DNA from: Roseburia faecis | GTDB taxonomy: Bacteria; Bacillota; Clostridia; Lachnospirales; Lachnospiraceae | Length of the DNA stretch: 64,000 nucleotides | Reading direction: 5' to 3' | NCBI RefSeq assembly: GCF_001406815.1 | Contig: NZ_CVRR01000019.1 | Location: forward strand, 1 to 64,000 | Shown: piece after piece, positions 22,613 to 32,771 of the stretch | Layout of the letters: every line of letters begins with the position of its first letter | Numbering within the stretch: the first letter of the stretch is position 1 | Notes under the pieces: generated by a model | The model's database searches: none | What the model saw: the letters and a program-made list of their open reading frames with translations, nothing else | Told to the model about the DNA's origin: nothing | Position numbers and translations under genes: made by a program

Positions 22613-24388
22613 ATGGCAAAGAATACATATAAGCAGGATGAAATCTTGGAAGAACCGTTTGATATCCGGCATCTGCTCCGGGCGTCATCCTATATCAAAA
22701 AATATCGCAGGGGTATGATCCTTGCGATCGTCCTCAGCGGAATCGGAGGAGCGTTCGGGTACGTGGCACCGATGATTATTCAGCGGGCACTTGATATTGC
22801 GGTGCCTGATAAAAATATGAGACTGTTATTTTCCCTGGTGGCGGCGCTGATTGCCATCTATGTGGTCAGCGTGATTTTTACCACGATCCGCAGTCGCATC
22901 ATGGTGGATGTCAGTCAGAATATTATTTATGATATCCGCAAGGACCTGTTTGAACATCTGCAGGAACTTCCGTTTCAGTATTACGACGACAGACCGCATG
23001 GAAAGATTCTGATCCGGGTGGTCAATTATGTCAATTCGGTATCGGATATGTTGTCAAACGGACTGATCAATATCGTGCTGGAAGCATTTAATCTGCTGTT
23101 TATTATTATTTTTATGTTTATGGTAGATGTGCAGATGGCACTGGTCGTGTTGTGTGGAGTTCCCGTGCTTGCCGTCTTTATGTTCTGGATCAAAAATAAG
23201 CAGAGAAAGGCGTGGCAGGCCGTATCCAACAAGAACTCAAACTTAAATGCGTATCTGCAGGAAAATATTGTAGGTGCCCGGATTACACAGATTTTTGCAC
23301 GTGAGGATGAAAATGCAAAAATCTTTAATGGACTTTCCAAAGAATGCAGACGGACCTGGAATACCGCTGTGCGCTACTCAAACCTTGTATGGCCGGGCAT
23401 TGATACCATTTCGGTGTTTGTCCGTGCTGCCATCTTTTTGTTTGGCCTTGTCATTTTCGGGCAGGAAAATAAGTCGCTGGGAACGATCGTGGCGATTTCC
23501 AGTTATGCTTCGTATTTCTGGCAGCCGATCATGAACCTTGGAAATATATTCAACAATTTTATCAATAATATCGCTTATCTGGAACGGATCTTTGAAACCA
23601 TCGATGAGCCGGTTACCGTAAAAGATGCAGAGCATGCGATCAAGATGCCAAAGATCCGGGGGAAAGTTACGTTTGACCATGTGACCTTTGCATATGATGA
23701 GACAAAAACGATATTAAAAGACGTATCCTTTACGGTAAATCCCGGGGAGAGTGTTGCACTTGTAGGACCGACCGGGGCCGGAAAGAGTACCATCGTCAAT
23801 CTGATTTCACGGTTCTACAATGTCAATGACGGAAAGGTACTGATCGATGATCAGGATATCGCAGATGTGACCATTCATTCTCTCCGTGCGCAGATGGGGA
23901 TTATGATGCAGGACAGTTTTATTTTTTCGGGAACAATTGCAGATAATATCCGGTACGGAAAATTGGATGCCACACAGGAGGAAATTGAAAAAGCGGGAAA
24001 AATTGTCTGTGCCGATCCGTTTATCCGGGAAATGTCGAAAGGATATGAAACACAGGTGCGCGAGCGTGGGTCCATGCTTTCCCAGGGACAGAAACAGCTG
24101 ATTTCTTTTGCGAGAACACTGCTTTGTGACCCGGCAATTCTGATTTTGGATGAGGCAACTTCCAGCATTGATGTGCAGACGGAAAAAGCATTACAGACCG
24201 GATTAAACCGTATGCTTAAGGGCAGGACGTCCTTTATTATTGCGCACCGGCTCTCCACGATCCGTGGCTGTGACAAGATCATGTATATTGATGACGGAGG
24301 AATCGCAGAGGCGGGAACGCATGAAGAACTGATGAAAAAGAAAGGCAGATATTACAAACTGTATACGGCACAGAAATCTTTGCACTAA
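22613..24388 (+). CDS. ABC exporter half-transporter, canonical Walker B
   Basis: A 591-residue fused permease-ATPase and the partner of the gene 11 bp upstream. It has six predicted transmembrane helices, Walker A GPTGAGKST, signature LSQGQ (not LSGGQ) and Walker B LILDEATSSID with the catalytic Glu. The altered signature here and the altered Walker B in the partner together define one degenerate and one active ATP site, as in BmrCD or LmrCD-type pumps. The ribosome site AGGGGGTGAG is strong. Confidence 0.9.
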   Translation: MAKNTYKQDEILEEPFDIRHLLRASSYIKKYRRGMILAIVLSGIGGAFGYVAPMIIQRALDIAVPDKNMRLLFSLVAALIAIYVVSVIFTTIRSRIMVDVSQNIIYDIRKDLFEHLQELPFQYYDDRPHGKILIRVVNYVNSVSDMLSNGLINIVLEAFNLLFIIIFMFMVDVQMALVVLCGVPVLAVFMFWIKNKQRKAWQAVSNKNSNLNAYLQENIVGARITQIFAREDENAKIFNGLSKECRRTWNTAVRYSNLVWPGIDTISVFVRAAIFLFGLVIFGQENKSLGTIVAISSYASYFWQPIMNLGNIFNNFINNIAYLERIFETIDEPVTVKDAEHAIKMPKIRGKVTFDHVTFAYDETKTILKDVSFTVNPGESVALVGPTGAGKSTIVNLISRFYNVNDGKVLIDDQDIADVTIHSLRAQMGIMMQDSFIFSGTIADNIRYGKLDATQEEIEKAGKIVCADPFIREMSKGYETQVRERGSMLSQGQKQLISFARTLLCDPAILILDEATSSIDVQTEKALQTGLNRMLKGRTSFIIAHRLSTIRGCDKIMYIDDGGIAEAGTHEELMKKKGRYYKLYTAQKSLH

Positions 24389-24420
24389 AATAAACGAAAA
24401 GAGCCAAAAGTACTAGGAAT

Positions 24421-24476
24421 TATCCCCCTTTTATGTTACCATAATAAGTGTAATTATTATGAACAGAAGGGGGATA
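24421..24476 (+). promoter_or_regulatory. Nested hairpin covering the glgC ribosome binding site
   Basis: TATCCCCCTT (24421-24430) is the exact complement of AAGGGGGATA (24467-24476), which contains the glgC ribosome site. An inner stem CATAATAA/TTATTATG (24440-24461) stacks inside. If transcribed whole, it would hide the ribosome site. A promoter with -10 TATTAT at 24455-24460 is an alternative reading of the inner part. Confidence 0.5.
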
Positions 24477-24481
24477 CTTAT

Positions 24482-25693
24482 ATGGCAAAAGAACTAGTTG
24501 CGATGTTGCTTGCCGGAGGCCAGGGGTCCAGATTATATGCACTGACACAGAAGCTTGCAAAGCCTGCAGTTCCGTTTGGGGGAAAGTACCGTATCATTGA
24601 TTTTCCACTGTCGAACTGCGTAAATTCAGGAATTGATACGGTGGGGATTCTGACCCAGTATCAGCCGTTTGTATTAAACGAGTATATTGGAAATGGCCAG
24701 CCGTGGGATCTGGATCGTCTTTACGGAGGCGTGCATGTACTTCCACCGTACCAGAAAGCATCGGGGTCTGACTGGTATAAGGGTACGGCAAATGCCATTT
24801 ATCAGAATATTGCTTTTATTGAGCGCTATGATCCGCAGTATGTGATTATTCTTTCCGGAGACCAGATCTGCAAACAGGATTACAGTGATTTTCTTGAGTT
24901 CCACAAGCAGAAGGGGGCAGAATTTTCTGTCGCAGTCATGGAAGTGCCGTGGGAGGATGCTTCCCGTTTCGGCCTGATGGTAGCAGACGAGGATGACAAG
25001 ATTACCGAGTTCCAGGAGAAGCCAAAGGAACCGAAGTCCAATCTTGCATCCATGGGAATTTACATATTTAACTGGGATATTTTAAAGAAATATCTGATCG
25101 AGGATGAGGCTGACCCGACTTCCGAGAATGATTTTGGAAACAATATCATTCCAAATCTTCTGCGTGACGGAAGAAAGATGTATGCCTATCATTTCAACGG
25201 ATACTGGAAGGATGTAGGAACGATTCCGTCTCTGTGGGAAGCAAACATGGAAGTGCTTGATCCGGAACATAGCGGCATCAACCTGTTTGATGAAAACTGG
25301 AAAATTTACAGTAGAAACAGTGGTATGACCGGTCACCGGATCGGAGAGAATGCCGTGCTGGATAACTGTCTGATTACCGATGGATGTAACATCAAGGGTA
25401 CCGTCAGACATTCCATCCTGTTTTCTGGTGTCACGGTGGAAGAAGGCGCCATTGTAGAAGATGCCGTTGTCATGGGACACTCCATGATCAAGGCAGGTGC
25501 GGTTGTCAGACACTGTATCATTGCAGAAAATGCGACCATCGAAGAAGATGCGGTTGTGGGAGCAAAACCAAAAGGGGAAGGAATTGGAGAAGTTGCCACA
25601 ATTGCAGCGGATGTAACGATCGGAAAAGGAGCAAAAATTGGTCCGAGCGCTATGATTTATGAAGATGTGAAGGAGGGTGAGGAGCAATGTTAA
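24482..25693 (+). CDS. glgC: Glucose-1-phosphate adenylyltransferase, catalytic subunit
   Basis: A 403-residue enzyme that makes ADP-glucose from ATP and glucose 1-phosphate, the first committed step of glycogen synthesis. The nucleotide-binding start [20 protein letters not shown] is followed by [19 protein letters not shown]. The substrate region has [10 protein letters not shown] and the conserved YWKDVGT. The C-terminal left-handed beta-helix repeats are present ([15 protein letters not shown] and neighbours). The stop overlaps the glgD start. Its leader contains an unusual hairpin over the ribosome site. Confidence 0.95.
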   Translation: MAKELVAMLLAGGQGSRLYALTQKLAKPAVPFGGKYRIIDFPLSNCVNSGIDTVGILTQYQPFVLNEYIGNGQPWDLDRLYGGVHVLPPYQKASGSDWYKGTANAIYQNIAFIERYDPQYVIILSGDQICKQDYSDFLEFHKQKGAEFSVAVMEVPWEDASRFGLMVADEDDKITEFQEKPKEPKSNLASMGIYIFNWDILKKYLIEDEADPTSENDFGNNIIPNLLRDGRKMYAYHFNGYWKDVGTIPSLWEANMEVLDPEHSGINLFDENWKIYSRNSGMTGHRIGENAVLDNCLITDGCNIKGTVRHSILFSGVTVEEGAIVEDAVVMGHSMIKAGAVVRHCIIAENATIEEDAVVGAKPKGEGIGEVATIAADVTIGKGAKIGPSAMIYEDVKEGEEQC

Positions 25694-26829
25694 ATTCAAA
25701 GACAGAGGCATTGGGAATTATTTTCCCGAACAGCTATGATGCAATGGTGCCGGATCTGGTTTCGGAGCGCCTCATGGCATCCATTCCATTTGCCAGCAGA
25801 TATCGCATGTGCGATTTTATTCTTTCCAGCATGGTACATAGCGGAATTGACAATATTTCCATTATCGTAAGAAAAAATTACCATTCCCTGCTGGATCATC
25901 TCGGCGCCGGCCGTGAGTGGGATCTGGTCCGCAAAAACGGAGGCCTGAATATTGTTCCTCCGTTCGCACAGAAACAGGTAAAGGTATTCGAGGGACGCAT
26001 CGAGGCACTTGAGAGTCTGCGCGGATATCTGTTAAAGCAGCCACAGAAATATGTCATTATGACCGATGCAAATATTGCCATCAATTTTGATTTTAATGAA
26101 CTTTTAGATGCGCATATCAAGAGTGGTGCGGATGTGACCATGATGTACCGCAAGCAGGAAATTCCGAAGGCATTTATCCGTCAGAGCAGGGACCGCATGG
26201 ATCTGTACTATGCACTCGGCATGAACGGAGACCGCGTCAGCAAGATTTACATCAACCCGACCGAAGAGGGGGAGATGAATTTCAGCATGAATATTTATGT
26301 GGTAGAACGCGAGTTTTTGATCCATATGATAGATGATGCGTATGTACATGGGCATACTTACTTTGTACGTGATCTTTTGGACAAGCAGATTGACCGGCTG
26401 GATATCCGCGGGTTCTGCTACGATGGCTATGTGGTCAATATCCATGATACCCAGAGTTATTTTGAAGAAAATATGCGTCTGTTACAGGAAGAAAACTTAA
26501 ATGCACTGTTTTCTCCAAATCAGATTTACACCAAGATCCGTGACGATAACCCGACCCGTTATATCAACGGTTCCAAAGCAAAGAATGTTATGGTTGCCGA
26601 TGGCTGTGTGATCGAGGGAGAAGTCGAAAACAGCGTCCTGTTTCGAGGCGTTCACGTCGGAAAAGGCGCAAAAGTGAAAAACTGTGTGCTGATGCAGGAT
26701 ACCGTAGTGGAAGATAATGCAAGCGTGGAATACGTGATTACCGACAAGAATGTACGTGTCACAGAGGGCAAGTCACTGACCGGAAATGAGTCGTATCAGG
26801 TATATGTATCCAAGGGGCAGGTTGTATAA
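25687..26829 (+). CDS. glgD: Glucose-1-phosphate adenylyltransferase, GlgD regulatory subunit
   Basis: A 380-residue paralogue of GlgC that partners it in Firmicutes. The N-terminus lacks the LLAGGxGxRL ATP loop; it has [18 protein letters not shown] in its place, which is typical of GlgD. The middle retains the [14 protein letters not shown] fold core, and the C-terminus has beta-helix repeats ([15 protein letters not shown]). The ATG overlaps the end of glgC by 7 bp, so the subunits are translationally coupled. The rest of the glycogen pathway is not in the window. Confidence 0.93.
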   Translation: MLNSKTEALGIIFPNSYDAMVPDLVSERLMASIPFASRYRMCDFILSSMVHSGIDNISIIVRKNYHSLLDHLGAGREWDLVRKNGGLNIVPPFAQKQVKVFEGRIEALESLRGYLLKQPQKYVIMTDANIAINFDFNELLDAHIKSGADVTMMYRKQEIPKAFIRQSRDRMDLYYALGMNGDRVSKIYINPTEEGEMNFSMNIYVVEREFLIHMIDDAYVHGHTYFVRDLLDKQIDRLDIRGFCYDGYVVNIHDTQSYFEENMRLLQEENLNALFSPNQIYTKIRDDNPTRYINGSKAKNVMVADGCVIEGEVENSVLFRGVHVGKGAKVKNCVLMQDTVVEDNASVEYVITDKNVRVTEGKSLTGNESYQVYVSKGQVV

Positions 26830-26901
26830 TTTTATGCTTTCCAAATAATACAGAGTCTGTTATAATAAGCAAAGATAAAATACTGAGGAGGCAATTGTAT
26901 T

Positions 26902-27279
26902 ATGGCTGATAGCAGAAAAACAGTTCAGATAAAATCAGATCCTGTCGGGGATGTCCGTATCGCAGATGAAGTCGTTGCGATCATTGCAGGACTTGCAGCA
27001 ACAGAAGTAGATGGTGTCAGTTCCATGGCGGGAAACATCACAAACGAAATTGTCAGCAAGCTCGGCATGAAGAACCTTTCTAAGGGAATCATGATTGAAA
27101 TTATAGACAACGAAGTAAAGGTTGATGTTGCCATCAACATTGCATATGGTTACAGCATTCCGGAAGTCTCTGCCAAGGTACAGGATAAAGTAAAGGCTGC
27201 CATTGAGAATATGACAGGCCTGACAGTCGCTGTTGTCAATGTCCGTATCGCAAGTGTTGATATGGGAACTGATAATTAA
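26902..27279 (+). CDS. Asp23/Gls24 family envelope stress protein
   Basis: A 125-residue protein of the Asp23 (DUF322) family, found next to nusB in many Clostridia and linked to envelope homeostasis. The typical features are GDVRIADEVVAIIAGLAATEVDGV at the start, read in two parts, then GVSSM, VDVAINIAYGYSIPEV and VQDKVKAAIENMTGL. GGAGGCAATTGTATT precedes the ATG. TATAAT at 26861-26866 is a likely -10, so it has its own promoter. A terminator-like hairpin separates it from nusB. Confidence 0.9.
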   Translation: MADSRKTVQIKSDPVGDVRIADEVVAIIAGLAATEVDGVSSMAGNITNEIVSKLGMKNLSKGIMIEIIDNEVKVDVAINIAYGYSIPEVSAKVQDKVKAAIENMTGLTVAVVNVRIASVDMGTDN

Positions 27280-27283
27280 ATCT

Positions 27284-27346
27284 TTGTATTCGAAACAGAA
27301 TATGGTATAATAAAGGATGTCTGAACGAAAGACATCCTTTATTTTT
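27284..27346 (+). promoter_or_regulatory. Promoter and hairpin between asp23-like gene and nusB
   Basis: TTGTAT (27284-27289) and TATAAT (27306-27311) with a 16-bp spacer form a good promoter. AAAGGATGTC (27312-27321) and GACATCCTTT (27331-27340) form a perfect stem followed by ATTTTT, a terminator for the upstream gene. The promoter lies just before the hairpin, so the nusB transcript would begin in or near it. Confidence 0.65.
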
Positions 27347-27361
27347 GAGCGAGGAGAGAAG

Positions 27362-27760
27362 ATGACAAGAAGAGAGTTAAGAGAAAATGTATTTAAGATG
27401 CTTTTCCGCGTAGAATTTTTTGATGCGGGAGAATTGTCAGAACAGCTGGTATTGTTTGGAGAGGAAGTCGATCATGTAACGGATCAGGATTTCAAATATA
27501 TCGCTGATCGTTATCGTGATATCTACAATCATCTGACGGAAATCGATGGGGCAATCAACGAAGTCGCAAAAGGCTGGAAGACAACCCGTATGGGCAAAGT
27601 AGATCTGGCACTGATCCGTCTGGCGGTATATGAGATCCGCTACGATGATGAGATTCCGTTTAAGGTTGCGGTCAATGAGGCTGTGGAACTGGCAAAACAA
27701 TACGGAACCAATGATTCACCGGCATTTGTCAATGGAATTCTTGCAAAGTTTGCAGAATGA
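27362..27760 (+). CDS. nusB: Transcription antitermination factor NusB
   Basis: A 132-residue all-helical protein that binds boxA RNA with NusE and promotes antitermination at rRNA operons. Hallmarks are RRELRENVFKMLFRVEF at the start and DLALIRLAVYEIRYDDEIPF followed by VAVNEAVELAKQYG and SPAFVNGILAK at the end. The ATG at 27362 follows GAGGAGA; a longer in-frame start would include the terminator hairpin. It overlaps xseA by 4 bp, at the head of a long housekeeping operon. Confidence 0.95.
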   Translation: MTRRELRENVFKMLFRVEFFDAGELSEQLVLFGEEVDHVTDQDFKYIADRYRDIYNHLTEIDGAINEVAKGWKTTRMGKVDLALIRLAVYEIRYDDEIPFKVAVNEAVELAKQYGTNDSPAFVNGILAKFAE

Positions 27761-28980
27761 TGAAACATGTATATTCGGTAGGGCAGGTAAATAAATACAT
27801 TAAAAATATGTTCGCTCAGGACTTTATGCTGCACCATATCAGCATCAAGGGAGAGGTATCTAACTGTAAGTATCACTCCAGCGGGCATATTTATTTTACA
27901 ATGAAAGATGCAGACGGAACGGTAAACGCGATCATGTTTGCGGGAAACCGCAGGGAAGGATTAAAATTCCAGATGAAAGAGGGCGACCGCGTGGTTGTGA
28001 CCGGTTCCGTGGAAGTGTATGAAAGAGATGGCAGATACCAGATCTATGCACGGACGATTGAACGGGACGGAGAGGGAAATCTGTATCTGAAATTTGAAGC
28101 GTTAAAGCGGGAGCTTGAAGAGATGGGAATGTTTGCGGAGGAATACAAACAGCCCATTCCTACCTATGCAAAAACCGTGGGGATTGTTACGGCAGAGACC
28201 GGGGCAGCGATTCAGGATATCCGCAATATTGCAGGGCGCAGGAACCCGTATGTGCAGCTGATTCTCTGCCCGGCCCTGGTGCAGGGAGAGGGTGCGGCAG
28301 CATCAATTGTCCATGGAATTCATGCACTTGAACAGATCGGCGTGGATGTAATCATTGTCGGACGGGGCGGTGGATCTATAGAGGATCTGTGGGCATTTAA
28401 CGAAGAAATGGTGGCACGGGCCATTTTTGACTGCCGGATTCCGGTGATCTCCGCTGTCGGTCATCAGACGGACTTTACGATTGCAGATTATGTCGCAGAC
28501 CTGCGGGCACCGACCCCGTCTGCGGCAGCGGAGCTGGCGGTGTTTGATTACCGGCAGGCAATGCAGGAACTGCTTGGCATGCGGCAGCAGATGGACAAAG
28601 AACTCCAAAGGAAAGTAACCGTGGCAAGAAACCATCTGGAGCACCAGAGGATGCGCCTGCACTATCTCAGCCCACAGCAGCGGATGAATGAAAACCGGCG
28701 AAGAGTGGCAGAGTATGAAGAGAAACTGACCGGACGCATGGAGGAACTGCTGCGTGAGCGCAGACACCGCCTGGCACTTCTGGCAGGCACGCTGGAGAGT
28801 TATTCCCCAGTAAAGAAACTCAGTGGCGGGTATGCATTCGTGGAGGATGGGAATCATCAGGCACTGCGGAGCATCCACCAGATCAGGGAAAAAGATACCG
28901 TGCAGATCCATTTGCTGGATGGCACACTGACGGCAGCAGTGACAGAAATTCAGGCAGCCGAAGGAGTAAAAAATGAGTGA
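27757..28980 (+). CDS. xseA: Exodeoxyribonuclease VII large subunit
   Basis: A 407-residue subunit of the single-strand exonuclease that acts in recombination and repair. The N-terminal OB-fold carries ISIKGEVSNCKYHSSGHIYF. The catalytic core has VGIVTAETGAAIQDI, VDVIIVGRGGGSIEDLWAFNE and AVGHQTDFTIADYVAD with APTPSAAAEL. The C-terminal half is a long coiled coil. It overlaps nusB at the start and the small subunit gene at the end. Confidence 0.96.
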   Translation: MMKHVYSVGQVNKYIKNMFAQDFMLHHISIKGEVSNCKYHSSGHIYFTMKDADGTVNAIMFAGNRREGLKFQMKEGDRVVVTGSVEVYERDGRYQIYARTIERDGEGNLYLKFEALKRELEEMGMFAEEYKQPIPTYAKTVGIVTAETGAAIQDIRNIAGRRNPYVQLILCPALVQGEGAAASIVHGIHALEQIGVDVIIVGRGGGSIEDLWAFNEEMVARAIFDCRIPVISAVGHQTDFTIADYVADLRAPTPSAAAELAVFDYRQAMQELLGMRQQMDKELQRKVTVARNHLEHQRMRLHYLSPQQRMNENRRRVAEYEEKLTGRMEELLRERRHRLALLAGTLESYSPVKKLSGGYAFVEDGNHQALRSIHQIREKDTVQIHLLDGTLTAAVTEIQAAEGVKNE

Positions 28981-29194
28981 TGAATTAGAAAAAAAAGAAC
29001 CGGGACTGGAGGAACGGTTTGCAAAGATCGATGCCATACTTGATGCGATGGAAGACGAAAACGTAACGTTAGACCGTTCGTTTGCCCTATACAAAGAGGG
29101 ACTGGAACAGATCAAAGCAGCCGGCCAGTCTTTGGATACGATAGAAAAGGCAATGCTTGTACTGAACCAGGATGGAAAATTGGAGGAATTCTGA
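28973..29194 (+). CDS. xseB: Exodeoxyribonuclease VII small subunit
   Basis: A 73-residue helical protein with the XseB pattern LEERFAKIDAILDAMEDENVTL, read across two helices, then LDRSFALYKEGLEQIKA. It binds the large subunit in several copies. The start overlaps the end of xseA by 8 bp, and its stop overlaps the ispA start by one base. Confidence 0.95.
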   Translation: MSDELEKKEPGLEERFAKIDAILDAMEDENVTLDRSFALYKEGLEQIKAAGQSLDTIEKAMLVLNQDGKLEEF

Positions 29195-30087
29195 TGGAGA
29201 TCAGACAGGAAATAAAACGCAGGGCGGCAGACATTGAAGCACGGATCGCACCGTTTCTGCCACAGGAAAAGGGGTTTCAGCAGACCGTGCTCGATGCCAT
29301 GGAATACAGTGTTTTTGCAGGCGGAAAGCGTCTGCGGCCGATGCTGATGGAAGCATCTTACCAGATGTTTGACGGAACGAATCCGGCAATTGATGATTTT
29401 ATGGCGGCGATTGAGATGATCCACACCTATTCACTGATCCATGATGATCTCCCGGCGATGGATAACGACGAATACCGGCGTGGGAAAAAGACAACCCACG
29501 CGGTATACGGGGAAGCAATGGCAATCCTTGCGGGGGATGCGCTTTTAAATTATGCGTTTGAGACCGTGGCAGCAGCACTGACCAGAAACGAAGGAGACTG
29601 GAGAATTGTCAGGGCTTTTTCCGTGCTGGCACAAAAAGCGGGTATATACGGAATGATCGGCGGCCAGGTGGTGGATGTGGAGAGCGAGAAAACCGGACAG
29701 ACCATTGACCGCAACCGGCTGGACTTTATCTACCGGTTAAAAACCGGAGCGCTGATTGAAGCATCGCTTATGATCGGAGCCATTTTGGCAGGCGCGGATG
29801 AAGTGTCGGTTGCGCGTATGCAGGAAGCCGGAGCAAAGCTGGGACTTGCCTTTCAGATTCAGGATGATATTCTCGATGTCACGGGATCTTTTGAAAAACT
29901 CGGTAAACCGATCGGCAGTGATGCGGAAAATGAGAAGGCAACCTATGTGACATTTGAGGGGCTGGAGCAGGCAAAAAAGGATGTAGAGCGGCTTTCCGGG
30001 GAAGCAATAAAGATACTGGATGAATTTGAAGGAGAGCATACGTTTCTGCATGACCTGTTTTTCTATTTGATCAACAGGGATCATTAA
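29194..30087 (+). CDS. ispA: Farnesyl diphosphate synthase (polyprenyl synthetase)
   Basis: A 297-residue prenyl chain synthase that condenses DMAPP and IPP to farnesyl diphosphate. GGKRLRPML, the first Asp-rich motif LIHDDLPAMDNDEYRRG, GDALLNYAFE and the second Asp-rich motif FQIQDDILDVTG are all intact. It sits between xseB and dxs, the usual clostridial order, and works downstream of Dxs in the MEP isoprenoid pathway. Confidence 0.95.
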   Translation: MEIRQEIKRRAADIEARIAPFLPQEKGFQQTVLDAMEYSVFAGGKRLRPMLMEASYQMFDGTNPAIDDFMAAIEMIHTYSLIHDDLPAMDNDEYRRGKKTTHAVYGEAMAILAGDALLNYAFETVAAALTRNEGDWRIVRAFSVLAQKAGIYGMIGGQVVDVESEKTGQTIDRNRLDFIYRLKTGALIEASLMIGAILAGADEVSVARMQEAGAKLGLAFQIQDDILDVTGSFEKLGKPIGSDAENEKATYVTFEGLEQAKKDVERLSGEAIKILDEFEGEHTFLHDLFFYLINRDH

Positions 30088-30102
30088 TTTTTCGAGGGCA
30101 AC

Positions 30103-31971
30103 ATGGTTTTAGATCGGATAAAAAAAGTAAATGATATCAAACAACTAAACGAGGAAGAACTGGAGGAGCTACAGGAAGAAATCCGTGATTTTCTGGTGGA
30201 AAATATTGCAAAAACCGGAGGACATCTGGCATCGAATCTGGGTGTGATTGAACTGACGATGGCGCTTCATCTGTCATTTGACCTGACGAGAGACCGGATT
30301 ATCTGGGATGTCGGACATCAGTCCTACACGCACAAGATTTTAACCGGGCGTAAGTTGGGGTTTGTCACTTTACGGCAGTATGGCGGGATGAGCGGATTCC
30401 CAAAGACGCAGGAAGACCCGGCGGATGCATTCAATACCGGGCACAGCTCCACTTCCATTTCCGCAGGACTTGGCATGGCGCAGGCGAGGGAACTGACCGG
30501 TGACAATTATTATGTGGTCTCTGTGATCGGAGACGGGGCACTGACCGGCGGTATGGCATACGAAGCAATGAACAATGCCTCCCGCATGAAAACCAATTTT
30601 ATTATTGTGTTAAATGATAACCAGATGTCGATCTCCGAAAATGTGGGAGGAATGAACCAGTATCTGAATTCCTTCCGCACCTCGGATGCCTATCTGGATT
30701 TAAAAGACGGTGTGACCAATTCCCTAAACCGGATTCCGGTTGTGGGGGAACGGATGGTCAAACGGATCCGGAACGCCAAAAGCGGTATCAAACAGCTGTT
30801 TGTTCCGGGAATGTTTTTTGAAAATATGGGTATCACCTATTTAGGACCGGTGGATGGCACCAACATAAAAGAAATCCGAAAAGTGCTTGCGGAGGCAAAG
30901 CGTGTGCGCGGTCCGGTGCTGGTTCATGTACGCACGATCAAGGGAGAGGGATATCTTCCTGCCGAGCGTCATCCGGCGCGCTTCCATGGAACGGGACCGT
31001 TTGACATTGACACCGGTGTTCCGCTGTATCATCAGGAAAAAGCGCATTACACGGATGTGTTTTCCACCGTCATGCGCAAAATGGGGGAGCGGGAGCCGAA
31101 GGTGGTTGCGATTACCGCAGCGATGGCAGACGGAACCGGTTTAAAGAGATTTAAAAATCTTTTCCCGGAACGTTTTTTTGATGTGGGAATTGCAGAGGAG
31201 CATGCAGTGACGTTTGCGGCCGGTATGGCAAAGGCGGGACTCAAACCGGTATTTGCGGTGTATTCTTCCTTTTTACAGCGTGCCTATGACCAGGTATTAC
31301 ATGATGTGTGTGCACAGAATCTCCCGGTTGTGTTTGCCGTAGACCGTGCAGGATTAGTCGGAAAGGATGGCGCCACGCATCAGGGAATTTTTGACCTGTC
31401 GTATCTGTCAAGTATTCCGAACCTGACGGTTATGGCTCCGAAAAACAAATGGGAGCTTTCCGATATGCTCAAGTTTGCGATTGCTGCAGAGGAACCGGTG
31501 GCGATCCGTTATCCGCGCGGAGAAGCCTGCGATCTCTGGAAAGATCAGCGGGCACCGATTCAAAAAGGCTGTGCGGAAGTACTCGCCGAGGGTACATACG
31601 CTGCACTTTTTGCAATCGGTTCGATGGTGGAAACCGCCTGGCAGGTAAGAAAAAAACTGGCAGAAAAAGGAATCCCGACAACGGTGGTAAATGCAAGATT
31701 TGCCATGCCACTGGATAAAAACTGCCTGCGGAAACTGGCAGAATCCCATCCGCTTCTTGTGACGATGGAAGAGAACGTGGCAAGCGGGGGATTTGGAGAG
31801 CATGTGGCTGCATTTCTGGAGGAAGAAGCACTGCATACAAAGGTCCTCAGGATTGCAATTCCTGACTGCTTTGTGGAACATGGAAGTGTTGGCGAATTAA
31901 AAAAAGCACTGGGACTGGATGCAGATTCCGTGACGGAAAAAATATTAGCAGAATTACCGGAGGAATTATGA
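30103..31971 (+). CDS. dxs: 1-Deoxy-D-xylulose-5-phosphate synthase
   Basis: A 622-residue thiamine diphosphate enzyme that joins pyruvate and glyceraldehyde 3-phosphate in the first step of the MEP pathway. GHLASNLGVIELTMALH opens the TPP domain. GDGALTGGMAYEAMNNA is the TPP and metal motif. The transketolase domain has DVGIAEEHAVTFAAGMA and a C-terminal TMEENVASGGFG. Length is normal. Its stop overlaps the tlyA start by 4 bp. Confidence 0.96.
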   Translation: MVLDRIKKVNDIKQLNEEELEELQEEIRDFLVENIAKTGGHLASNLGVIELTMALHLSFDLTRDRIIWDVGHQSYTHKILTGRKLGFVTLRQYGGMSGFPKTQEDPADAFNTGHSSTSISAGLGMAQARELTGDNYYVVSVIGDGALTGGMAYEAMNNASRMKTNFIIVLNDNQMSISENVGGMNQYLNSFRTSDAYLDLKDGVTNSLNRIPVVGERMVKRIRNAKSGIKQLFVPGMFFENMGITYLGPVDGTNIKEIRKVLAEAKRVRGPVLVHVRTIKGEGYLPAERHPARFHGTGPFDIDTGVPLYHQEKAHYTDVFSTVMRKMGEREPKVVAITAAMADGTGLKRFKNLFPERFFDVGIAEEHAVTFAAGMAKAGLKPVFAVYSSFLQRAYDQVLHDVCAQNLPVVFAVDRAGLVGKDGATHQGIFDLSYLSSIPNLTVMAPKNKWELSDMLKFAIAAEEPVAIRYPRGEACDLWKDQRAPIQKGCAEVLAEGTYAALFAIGSMVETAWQVRKKLAEKGIPTTVVNARFAMPLDKNCLRKLAESHPLLVTMEENVASGGFGEHVAAFLEEEALHTKVLRIAIPDCFVEHGSVGELKKALGLDADSVTEKILAELPEEL

Positions 31972-32771
31972 AAGAACGATTGGATGTACTTCTTGTAAAA
32001 CGTGGTCTGGCACCATCGCGGGAAAAGGCAAAGACCATGATTATGGAAGGCAATGTATTTGTCAACAATAACCGGGAGGATAAGGCGGGAAGCACTTTTG
32101 CAGAGGATGCTCCGATTGAGATCCACGGAAATACATTGAAATATGTCAGCCGCGGCGGTCTGAAACTGGAAAAAGCGATGACACATTTTTCCATTTCCTT
32201 AGATGGCATGGTGTGCATGGACATCGGTGCTTCGACGGGCGGGTTTACCGACTGCATGCTGCAGAACGGGGCAAAGAAAGTGTATTCCGTCGATGTGGGA
32301 TATGGTCAGTTTGCATGGAAACTGCGCCAGGACCCAAGGGTTGTCTGTATGGAAAAAACAAACATCCGCTATGTCACACCGGAAGATATCGATGATGTGC
32401 TCGATTTTGCTTCGGTGGATGTCTCATTTATTTCCCTGACCAAAGTGCTCCCGGCGGCATATGCACTGTTAAAGGACGGCGGACAGATGGTGTGTCTGAT
32501 CAAACCACAGTTTGAAGCCGGACGGGAAAAAGTGGGAAAGAAAGGCGTGGTACGTGATAAGGCCGTTCACGAGGAAGTGATCGAGAGGATCATTACCTTT
32601 GCACTGGAAAACGGATTTTCGGTACACCATCTGGAATACTCACCGATCAAGGGACCGGAGGGAAACATCGAGTATCTCGTGCATATTGAAAAATCGGACG
32701 AAGCAATAAAGGAGGAATCCGTGGATATTCACGCAGTTGTGGAAGCAGCACACGGAGAATTGGATAAGTAG
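31968..32771 (+). CDS. tlyA: TlyA family rRNA (cytidine-2'-O)-methyltransferase
   Basis: A 267-residue protein with an N-terminal S4 RNA-binding domain (RLDVLLVKRGLAPSREKAK) and a FtsJ-like Rossmann methyltransferase. SAM-binding motif MDIGASTGGFTDCML is clear, as are YSVDVGYGQ and CLIKPQFEAG. Members methylate 16S and 23S rRNA and were once called hemolysins. It lies in the conserved dxs-tlyA-nadK order. Confidence 0.93.
   Translation: MKERLDVLLVKRGLAPSREKAKTMIMEGNVFVNNNREDKAGSTFAEDAPIEIHGNTLKYVSRGGLKLEKAMTHFSISLDGMVCMDIGASTGGFTDCMLQNGAKKVYSVDVGYGQFAWKLRQDPRVVCMEKTNIRYVTPEDIDDVLDFASVDVSFISLTKVLPAAYALLKDGGQMVCLIKPQFEAGREKVGKKGVVRDKAVHEEVIERIITFALENGFSVHHLEYSPIKGPEGNIEYLVHIEKSDEAIKEESVDIHAVVEAAHGELDK

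Noticed and set aside
28303-29424. Long minus-strand frame of 373 codons
   Set aside because: It is antisense to xseA, xseB and ispA, which have clear families. Long antisense frames arise here from codon bias.
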